Assembly (NCBI RefSeq): GCF_042767895.1
Contig: NC_091579.1
Location: 3,796,436 to 3,808,935, forward strand
Source: Penaeus vannamei
Taxonomy: Eukaryota; Arthropoda; Malacostraca; Decapoda; Penaeidae
DNA length: 12,500 nucleotides
Reading direction: 5' to 3'
Position 1 is the first letter of the stretch. Every line of letters starts with the position of its first letter. Positions 7,221 through 12,500 of the stretch are shown piece by piece. Under the pieces are notes generated by a model. The model saw only the letters and a program-made list of their open reading frames with translations, searched no databases and was not told the origin of the DNA. The translations under genes were made by a program, and so were the position numbers.

Positions 7221-7790
7221 GGTGGGGGGAGAGTGGAGGGGGAAGGGTGGAGGTGATGAGGGAGAGGTAGGGGGAAGGGAGGGAAGAGTGGAGGAGGGTG
7301 AGTGGTAGAAGGGAAGGGTAGAGAAGAGTGGAAGGAGAGGGGGAGGGGGAGGGAGTTGAGGAGTGGAAAGAGAGGGGAGGGAGGGGAAGGAGAAGGGAAG
7401 GGTAGAGAAGAGTGGAGGAGTGCAAAGGAGAGGGGAGGGGGAGGGGAGAGTTGCGGAGTGGAGAGAGAAGGGGAGGGGGAGGGGAAGGAGAAGGGAAGGG
7501 TAGAGAAGAGTGGAGGAGTGGAAAGAGAGGGAGAGGGGGAGGGGATAGTTGAGGAGTGAAAAGGGAGGGGGAGGGGAGGGGGAAGGAGAAGGGAAGGGTA
7601 GAGAAGAGTGGAGGAGTGAAAGGAGAGGGGAGGGGAAGGGATAGTTGAGGAGTGGAAAGAGAAGGGGAGGGGGAGGGGAGAGTTGAGGATTGGAAAGAGA
7701 GGGGGAGGGAGAGGTGGAAGGGATAGTTGAGGAGTGGAAAGAGAAGGGGAACGGAGGGGAAGGGGAGAGCGGAAGAGCGGAGTGGGATTG
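7221..7790. repeat. ~97-bp purine minisatellite with two half-units
   Basis: Half-unit A contains AGTTGAGGAGTGGAAAGAGA and starts at 7354, 7449, 7547, 7643, 7681 and 7725. Half-unit B contains GGGAAGGGTAGAGAAGAGTGG and starts at 7311, 7395, 7493 and 7591 (spacings 84, 98, 98). Full units alternate A and B at 95-98 bp. At the right end, two A half-units follow at 38 and 44 bp without B. Variation is mostly in G-run length. Overlapping minus-strand frames of 271 and 196 residues are S/P/L-rich artefacts. Confidence 0.9.
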
Positions 7791-7900
7791 GATCTCTGGT
7801 TTCCAAAACTCCGCGAATCCCGGTAATGGCTTTACTTTCACGTTAGAGATGTACTGGTTTGCGGTCACGTATTTTGATACCATCTCTTTTATCATCATTT
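7791..7900. other. unique island
   Basis: A short stretch of mixed composition. An open frame crosses it from the purine array (7690-7977) but has no recognisable domain. Confidence 0.45.
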
Positions 7901-8080
7901 TTCCTTCCTCCTTTTTTCTTTGTCTAATTCTTTTTTCTTTATTTATTCGTTTTCTCATTCTTTTTTCTTCTTTTTAATTTGTTTTGTCTAATTATTTTTT
8001 CTTTGTTTCTTCTTTTTTCTCATTCTTTTTTCTTTTCTTTTCTTTTTTTTCTTCTTATTTTATTTTTTTAATTTTGATTT
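7901..8080. repeat. T-rich tract with a 65-bp duplication
   Basis: Very T-rich with TTCTTTT words. TGTCTAATTNTTTTTTCTTT occurs at 7921 and 7985, and CTCATTCTTTTTTCTT at 7954 and 8019, giving a consistent 64-65-bp tandem duplication. The remainder is simple (TTCTT)n-like sequence. Confidence 0.85.
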
Positions 8081-8451
8081 TCCCGTTGCTAAAATTTGTT
8101 CTCTGAATGAACTATGTCTATTTGCGTTGAGGTTTCATGTTCTACAGAAAACGGGGAAAAGCGAAATAAAAAAATAATAATAATTAATTGACAAAAATAT
8201 ACCATAAATGAAAAAAAACACTCAAAACCATATACAATTTCCATTTGCAAGCCACGCGAAGGAACAAGACGTTATGCAACACGAGGGCAATTGCAGGCAC
8301 GAGACACGGAATTCCAACCCTCCCTTTTTTATGGTTAACGAAATCGTGACGGAAAATTGACACACGCCAAGAAAGACCCTGGCGGACGGTGGGCTTGGCT
8401 TGGCGAGGTGATTTAATATTCGTCGAGTCTTGAGGGGAAAATTGGCAGCGT
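8081..8451. other. longest quiet island; no gene found
   Basis: About 370 bp of mostly unique sequence. It includes an A-rich part with a short AATAATAATAATTAATT stretch (8170-8190) and a more balanced part (8245-8440) with GC-containing words such as GGCTTGGCTTGGCGAGG near 8391. No frame of useful length is open and I see no tRNA boxes. It may be an old transposon fragment or a regulatory region; the sequence alone does not decide. Confidence 0.5.
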
Positions 8452-8561
8452 GGAGGAGGAGGAGGAGGAGGAAGTCAGGCGGCGGAGGGGATGGAGTAGT
8501 ACGAGGATGATCAGCTGGAGGGTGGAGGATTATTGTTCGGTCTCTTCCTCCTCCTCCTCCT
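8452..8561. repeat. (GGA)7 and (CCT)n facing arms
   Basis: (GGA)7 at 8452-8472 and a CCT run at 8547-8561. AGGAGGAGGAGGAGGAAG (8457-8474) is the exact reverse complement of 8544-8561, so an 18-bp stem with a 69-base loop is possible. Confidence 0.85.
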
Positions 8562-9035
8562 ACGCCTCTTTTGCCTCCCTTTTCTCCTCCTCCTGCTCCT
8601 ACCCATTTTCCTTCCCACTCACACTCTCCTCCTACTACTTCTACTACTGCTATTACTATTATTGCTACTCCTCTTTTTCCTCCTCATCCCCATCCTCCTC
8701 TATCTCCTTCTCTTCTACAATTGCTCCTTCTCCACATTTTTCCCTTTCTCCTTTTCCTCCTCTTCCTCCTCCTGCCCTTTCTTCCTTCCCTTCCTCCTCC
8801 TCCTCCGCCTCCCCTTTCCTCCCCCACCTGCCCCTCCTCCTCCTCCTCTTTTCTCCTCTTCCTCCTCTTCCACCTCTTTCCACCTCCTCCTCCTCCTCCT
8901 CCTCCTCCTCCTCCTCCTCCTCCTCCTCCTCGTCTTCGTCCACCACCACCTCTATTTTACTACTGCTGCTGCTACCCCTCCTCTCCCTCTACTGTCTCAT
9001 TATTTTCATTCTTCTTCTCTTCATCCTTTCCTCCT
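8562..9035. repeat. CCT/TCT/CTA-rich polypyrimidine block with (CCT)16
   Basis: Mostly pyrimidine, with CTACTACTRCTATTACTATT-like trinucleotides at 8629-8668 and an uninterrupted (CCT)16 at 8883-8930. Plus-strand frames of 198-220 residues here overlap in all three phases and read poly-S, poly-L or poly-P, which is the sign of a trinucleotide repeat and not of a gene. Confidence 0.9.
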
Positions 9036-9047
9036 TCCTCCCTCACT

Positions 9048-9118
9048 ACTTATTGTTATGGTTATTATTTTTGTTATGATTATGATCATGATTATTTTTA
9101 TTGTCACTTATTATTCTC

Positions 9119-9149
<31 letters not shown>

Positions 9150-9215
9150 TCATTATTACAATCATAATTGTTATTGTTGTTATTCTCATCATTAGTGTTA
9201 TTACCATTATTATTC
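9048..9215. repeat. imperfect ATT / GTT / ATC trinucleotide block
   Basis: Interleaved TTA, TTG and TCA triplets, including (ATC)-type runs at about 9137-9153. Degenerate ATT/ATC blocks of this type recur at 11520-11720 in this window. Confidence 0.88.
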
Positions 9216-9560
9216 CATTTATATTTCCTCTTTCACATGACAAGCAATTTTCCCTCTCGTCTTTCATTTTATTCAATTGCAACGATTAAAGAGCAAGAGT
9301 ACATGTGCGCTTTGCCCCTCTGTGCACCTGCTTGCCGGTTGTTGCAGAGGATGCAGCGGGTCGAACTTTTGCACAATCAGTCCAGGTGTGAGAATGTTCA
9401 CAGCGCATGCGTGCGAAAGTGCAGTGGTATAATCATGGTATTGGCTGCGTGTGGAACTGCTGACGGATCCTCTTTTATGAATGTTATTTTTTTATTTTTC
9501 TTATTTTTTTATTGTTGCTGATTAAAGGGTGTGATTTTTTTTTGTATTGGTGATTAAAGT
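9216..9560. other. unique island with an uncertain open stretch
   Basis: Non-repetitive, balanced DNA at 9280-9480. The plus-strand frame that ends at 9521 (open from 9168) has a non-repetitive central part, roughly 9289-9480, with a mixed, cysteine-containing translation (EQEYMCALPLCAPACRLLQR then a further section with NVHSACVRKC). I recognise no family. The first and last parts are low-complexity F/L. There is also an NRF-1-like word GCGCATGCGTGC at 9403-9414 and E-box words CACCTG and CAGGTG near 9327 and 9383. It could be a diverged exon, a promoter fragment or a repeat remnant; chance is also possible. Confidence 0.35.
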
Positions 9561-9568
9561 TTTTTTTT

Positions 9569-9572
<4 letters not shown>
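9519..9572. repeat. short TGATTAAAG direct repeat with T runs
   Basis: TGATTAAAG occurs at 9519 and 9551, each followed within a few bases by a run of nine or ten T. The pair lies immediately before the TG microsatellite and is probably a small local duplication. Confidence 0.75.

Positions 9573-9644
<72 letters not shown>
9573..9644. repeat. (TG)36 microsatellite
   Basis: Seventy-two bases of uninterrupted TG. A pure tract of this length is expected to be highly polymorphic and can adopt Z-DNA. Confidence 0.98.
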
Positions 9645-9645
<1 letters not shown>

Positions 9646-9965
9646 TGCTGATTGTTGGCAACGTTCGCTTCAGTCGAGCATCTCTTTCTGGCTAATGCTT
9701 TGTCTTTCTTATTCGTATATTCAGGTTTCTTGTTTATTATGTTTATTGCTGTCGCCGTCTTTGTCTGAACACTTATTGTTTCCGTATTTCTTTTCATATT
9801 TCTATATTTCCTTCTTTTGGCGGCGATGACTTTTCTGTTGTTGTTTTTTCCTCTCCTATATATCTTCTTAATCATTTCACATTTATTTTTAATTTATTTC
9901 TTATTGCTCATGTTTGGCCTCCTATCCTTACCCTTTCGCTTCTCTTCCCCTTCCATGACGTCATT
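9645..9965. other. T-rich unique island
   Basis: Non-repetitive sequence with T-rich stretches. No gene is supported: open frames are short and hydrophobic (F/L/Y) because of the T content. It ends with a CRE-like octamer. Confidence 0.5.
9956..9963. promoter_or_regulatory. CRE-like octamer TGACGTCA
   Basis: A perfect palindromic cAMP-response element word, the binding site of CREB/ATF bZIP factors in animals. The match is exact, but an 8-bp word can occur by chance and no promoter or gene is visible next to it. Confidence 0.2.
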
Positions 9966-10232
9966 ATGTCTTTTTCCCTTTCCCTCTCATCTCCCTCTTC
10001 TCTTTTGAGATTCCCTTCCTTTCCCTCTCTTTCTCCCTTCCTCGTATCTCTTTTACGCCCTCCTTCAGTTCCTACTTCCTCTTTTCTCTCTTTCTCTTTC
10101 ATTCTCTCTCTCTCTCTCCCTCTCTCCCTCCCTCCCTCCCTCCGTGTCTCTCTCTCCTCCCGTCACCTACCCTCTCCTCTCATCCTTACCCCACTTTTTT
10201 CTATCCCTCTCATCCTTACCCCACTTTTCTCT

Positions 10233-10235
<3 letters not shown>
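9966..10235. repeat. polypyrimidine block, left part of inverted structure
   Basis: C/T-rich simple sequence with TCTCTC and CCCTCCCT runs. A 30-bp duplication (CATCCTTACCCCACTTTT at 10181 and 10211) lies here. Bases 10159-10194 form the left arm of a specific inverted repeat with 10921-10957. Confidence 0.9.

Positions 10236-10303
<68 letters not shown>
10236..10303. repeat. (CT)34 microsatellite
   Basis: Sixty-eight bases of pure CT. As a purine-pyrimidine mirror repeat it can form H-DNA (triplex). It is followed by TTTCTC-type decay. Confidence 0.97.
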
Positions 10304-10310
<7 letters not shown>

Positions 10311-10407
10311 TCTCTCTTTCTGTCTTTCTCTCTTTCTCCCTCCCTCCTTCCCTCCTTCCCTCCTTCCCTCTCTCCTCCCCTTCCTCTCCCTCGCTCCCTC
10401 CCTCCCT

Positions 10408-10464
<57 letters not shown>

Positions 10465-10560
10465 TCTCCCTCTCTCCCTCTCTCCCTCTCTCCCTCTCTC
10501 CCTCCCTCCCTCCCTCCCTCCCTCCTTCCTTCCCTCCCTCCAACCCTCCCCACCTCACCT
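10304..10560. repeat. CCCT / CT / CCCTCTCT compound pyrimidine array
   Basis: Includes (CCCT)n and CCTT stretches at 10336-10413, a second pure CT run at 10414-10460 (47 bp), an octamer CCCTCTCT repeated about five times at 10460-10500, and (CCCT)n to about 10540. Three overlapping frames of 130-260 residues here are SLSL/PSLP or GREGE/RERE artefacts. Confidence 0.93.
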
Positions 10561-10680
10561 TCCTTCATTCACCCCCAACTCTTCTTCCATCTTCCTAACT
10601 CTCCCCCCTCTCATCTCGCCCCCCCCCCCCCAGGGAGCAGTTCGGAGATCAGCACCGGGAATCTGACCTTACGCCTGTGG
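10561..10680. other. unique centre of the inverted structure, with (C)15
   Basis: A short stretch between the pyrimidine and purine arms. It contains (C)15 at 10619-10633 followed by about 45 bp of unique mixed sequence. The composition switches from pyrimidine to purine here. Confidence 0.75.
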
Positions 10681-10920
10681 GAGGGAAGGAGGGGATGGAG
10701 TGAGGGAGGGAGAGAGGGAGGGAGAGAGAGGGGGAAGGAAGGAGAGAGGGAGGGAAGGAAGGAGAGAGGGAGGGAGAGAGAGAGAAAGAGAGAGGGGGGG
10801 GGGGAGGAAGAGAGAGAAGTAGGGGGAGGAAAGGGAATGGGAGAGGGAAGGGAAGGAATGAGGAGAGAGGAGGAGAGAGAGGGATTAAAGGAGATGAGGG
10901 ATGAGGGAGGAGAGAGAGAG
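10681..10920. repeat. GA / GGGA purine array, right part of inverted structure
   Basis: Almost pure purine on the plus strand, with GGGAGGGAGAGAG and GGAAGGAAGGAGAG words and a (G)11 run at 10794-10804. Its composition is broadly complementary to the pyrimidine block at 10310-10560, but much of that is low-complexity pairing and not a base-by-base match. Confidence 0.88.
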
Positions 10921-10957
10921 GTGGGGTAAGGATGAGAGGAAGAGGGTAGGTGACGGG

Positions 10958-11032
10958 TGAGAGCGAGCGAGAGAGCGAGCGAGCGAGAGAGCGAGCGAGA
11001 GAGCGAGAGAGCGAGAGAGCGAGCGAGCGAGC
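10958..11032. repeat. (GAGC)n / (GAGA)n array
   Basis: GAGCGAGC and GAGAGAGC tetramers in mixed order, ending in GAGCGAGCGAGCT. A shorter GAGCGAGCGAGCGAG run occurs at 12059-12073. Confidence 0.93.
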
Positions 11033-11290
11033 TGTCAACACCTTTTCTCCTTTCGAGATTCAAGAGCTCGGCAGTAATCTTAATGATGATTATAACAACG
11101 ACGCCGCTGACGTGCATTTCGCATTTTATTGCTTTCCAGGGGAGAGAATAAATGCTTTTGAAGGTTGTTTATTACGGTTTATTCTTCGTCGCTATGTTGC
11201 CCTCCTTGGCCGTTTGACCCGCGCGCCGATAGATGGCAGCACCTCGCATTTGCTCGGCTTCGCTTGACACTTTTATGTATTTATATGCTT
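11033..11290. other. unique island with CTCF-like motif and an uncertain open stretch
   Basis: Non-repetitive, balanced DNA. A plus-strand frame is open from the GAGC array to 11267. Its unique part translates to a mixed sequence (for example VNTFSPFEIQELGSNLNDDY) with no repeat bias, but I recognise no family and the apparent start lies in the repeat. Within it TTATTGCTTTCCAG at 11127-11140 resembles a splice acceptor. The evidence for an exon is weak. Confidence 0.35.
11226..11239 (+). promoter_or_regulatory. CTCF-like motif
   Basis: CCGATAGATGGCAG fits the animal CTCF core consensus CCASYAGRKGGCRS at about 12 of 14 positions, including the invariant AG-TGGCAG part. CTCF is conserved in arthropods and acts as an insulator or chromatin-loop factor. 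The call rests on one motif match only. Confidence 0.3.
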
Positions 11291-11519
11291 ATTTATGTAT
11301 TTTTTTACATTTTATTTTATTTGCTTTGCTCATTTATATCCTTACTTTATAGAGGATATTTTTTTCTCTCTCTCTCGGTTCTTTCTCGTCTTCTATTTCG
11401 CTTTACCTCTTATTATGTTTCTTAGAAATATAATTTCTTATTTTCATCCTTATTTCCTATATGTATTATTTTTGCGTCGCCTTCTCCATCTTTGTTTTGA
11501 TTACCACCTATTATATCGT
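11291..11519. other. T-rich sequence with no gene
   Basis: T/A-rich DNA with short TTTATG and TATTTA words and a small TCTCTCTC run near 11370. Open frames are hydrophobic F/L/Y artefacts of the T content. Confidence 0.6.
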
Positions 11520-11720
11520 CGGTATTACTGTCGTCATCCTCATCGTCATTGTTATTATTATTATTGTTTTATTTATCTATTATTATTATTGTTGTTGTTA
11601 TTATTATTACTAACATTATTATAATTTTGATAATAATAATGATAATAATTATTGTTATTGTTATCATTATCGTTATCATTATCATGATCATTATTATTGT
11701 CATTATTACTAATTTTGTTA
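11520..11720. repeat. imperfect ATT / ATC / GTT trinucleotide block
   Basis: TTATTATTATTATTG, TTGTTGTTGTTA and TTATCATTATCG words dominate. AATAATAATGATAATAATT at about 11634-11650 faces the TTATTATTATT stretches, so the block is partly self-complementary and can fold. Confidence 0.9.
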
Positions 11721-11767
11721 GCTGAACTTTTTTCTCATCACCATCATCGTTTTTCTTTTCTCTTCGG

Positions 11768-11944
11768 CCTCCTCCTCCTCCTATTTGTCCTCTCCTTCCT
11801 CCTACTCTCCCCTCCTACTCCTACTCGTCCTCTCTCTCCTCCTCTTCCTCCCTCTCCTCCTCTTCCTCCACCTTCTCCTCCTCTTCCTCTCTCCCTCCTT
11901 CTCCTCCTATCTCACCCCCTCACTTTTCTCTCTCGTCTCCCTCT
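11768..11944. repeat. CTC/CCT-rich polypyrimidine block
   Basis: CCTCCTCCTCCTCC start, then CTACTCC and CCTCCTCTTCCTCC words repeated several times (for example near 11839 and 11856). Low-complexity S/P/L frames result. Confidence 0.9.
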
Positions 11945-11958
11945 CCCCCCCCCCCCCC
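11945..11958. repeat. (C)14 homopolymer
   Basis: Fourteen consecutive C at the right border of the CTC block. Confidence 0.9.
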
Positions 11959-12190
11959 ACGATTGTCCCGCCCGTCGACCCGATTAAAAAAAGATGAAAT
12001 AAGAAATAAGTAAATAAAATAAAAATAAAATGAAATAGAAATAAAATCTTCCCGGGGGAGCGAGCGAGCGAGTAAGGGGAAGCTGTCAGACCCGAGAGGC
12101 TGAAATACGGGCGGTTTCGTTGTTTACGTTTTCCGGACAGTTTATTAGCACCACTTATTACACATTTTCGCTCCCTCGTCATCCGCAAAG
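11959..12190. other. A-rich (AAATA)-like tract and unique island
   Basis: Bases 11984-12046 are A-rich with AAATAAAAT words, which resembles a degraded poly-A tail of a retroposon, although no upstream element body is recognisable. A GAGCGAGCGAGCGAG run follows at 12059-12073, then about 115 bp of unique mixed sequence. No gene is supported. Confidence 0.5.
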
Positions 12191-12404
12191 AATGGGGGGG
12201 AGGGGGGAGATGAGAGGGGTAGGGGGAGGTGAGAGGGAGAGGGGGAGTGGGAGGGATGAAGAGTCAGTGATGAAGGGGGAGTGGGAGGGGAGGAGGGATG
12301 ATGGGGAAGTGGGAGAGGGGAGGAAGAAGGGGGAGTGGGAGGAGGGGGAAGAAGGGGGAGTGGGAGGGAGGGGGATGAAGGGGGATGGGGATAAAAAGAG
12401 ATGA
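12191..12404. repeat. GGGGGAGTGGGAGG purine minisatellite
   Basis: Units marked by GGGG(G/A)AGTGGGAGG at 12241, 12275, 12303, 12329 and 12354, with spacings of 34, 28, 26 and 25 bp. Between them lie GATGAAG, GATGATG and GAAGAAG variants. G-rich on the plus strand throughout. Confidence 0.88.
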
Positions 12405-12500
12405 TACATTAAAGGAGGCGGGATGGGGGGTGTTGGGGGGGGGTTATGTGCATTCGGGGTCAGATGGTGTCATCCACAGGGGGGGGTCTCGGTTCAGATG
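12405..12500. other. G-rich right end
   Basis: Mixed but G-leaning sequence with (G)9 and (G)7-8 runs. It continues out of the window, so the right border of this segment is unknown. Confidence 0.5.

Larger units (their letters stand above)
10159..10957. repeat. inverted repeat with 36/37-nt arms
   Basis: The left arm (10159-10194) contains CCCGTCACCTACCCTC then CTCATCCTTACCCCAC. The right arm (10921-10957) is its reverse complement with a single one-base insertion (36 of 37 positions). The arms are 726 bp apart. They are not simple sequence, so the match is very unlikely to be chance. Since the DNA between them is pyrimidine-rich on the left and purine-rich on the right, a transcript through the region could fold into a long imperfect hairpin. 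Confidence 0.9.

Noticed and set aside
10144..10929. 261-residue open frame crossing from the pyrimidine to the purine array
   Set aside because: SLSL then GREGE repeats on either side of a short unique centre; expected from stop-free repeats.
11984..12046. Poly-A tail of a LINE or SINE
   Set aside because: A-rich sequence is present, but no element body, promoter boxes or target-site duplication could be identified, so no mobile element is called.

Overview
This window looks like non-coding nuclear DNA from a eukaryote whose genome is extremely rich in simple repeats. I found no gene I can support: no recognisable protein domain, rRNA, tRNA, CRISPR array or complete transposon on either strand. 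About four fifths of the window is microsatellite or minisatellite. The mixture is long (TG)n, (TA)n, (CT)n, (CCT)n and (CTCTT)n tracts, ATT/ATC trinucleotide blocks, long polypurine or polypyrimidine stretches and homopolymer G or C runs. This is typical of decapod crustaceans, above all penaeid shrimps, whose genomes are known for unusually high simple-repeat content. That assignment is an inference from composition, not from a marker gene; another repeat-rich invertebrate cannot be excluded.

Layout. 1-320: purine-rich start, a short unique island, then (TTC)18 and (G)16. 319-1010: G/T-rich minisatellite that ends in a regular 42/46-bp alternation. 1114-1471: CCT/CCCT array. 1568-1746: two diverged ~81-bp copies. 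1747-1927: unique island. 1928-2890: C/T-rich block made of a CTCTT array, a 35-49-bp minisatellite and a C-rich tail. 2891-3116: unique island. 3117-3411: GGGA-rich array. 3412-3560: unique island. 3561-3957: composite TG/TATG/TA tracts forming a large palindrome. 3958-4112: unique island. 4113-4797: three purine arrays in a row (87-bp, ~38-bp and ~40-bp units). 4798-4941: island. 4942-5896: (G)17, then a ~127-bp satellite with a 488-bp higher-order period.

5897-6110: TG tract and a 41-bp tandem pair. 6111-6327: island. 6328-6832: (AC)n, then an ACTC-type array. 6833-6967: island. 6968-7790: G-rich, then ~97-bp purine minisatellite. 7791-8110: short island and a T-rich 65-bp duplication. 8111-8451: the longest quiet island. 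8452-9215: GGA hairpin arm, CCT tracts, ATT/ATC block. 9216-9560: island that contains one unusual open stretch. 9573-9644: (TG)36. 9645-9965: T-rich island with a perfect CRE-like octamer. 9966-11032: pyrimidine block, short unique centre and purine block, tied together by a specific 36/37-nt inverted repeat. 11033-11290: island with a CTCF-like motif. 11291-11960: T-rich DNA, ATT/ATC and CTC blocks, (C)14. 11961-12190: A-rich tract and island. 12191-12500: GGGGGAGTGGGAGG minisatellite and G-rich end.

Long open frames occur throughout, but they are by-products of stop-poor repeats: they are low-complexity (poly-S/P/L/F, poly-E/R/G, THSL, YI), often overlap on both strands, and run through arrays whose units change the frame. 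No genes are seen to work together here. The window is best read as a mosaic of expanding and decaying tandem repeats around short unique islands. The points most worth checking are the inverted repeat at 10159-10957, the higher-order satellite at 4942-5896, the AT palindrome at 3808-3957 and the islands at 9290-9480 and 11034-11290.
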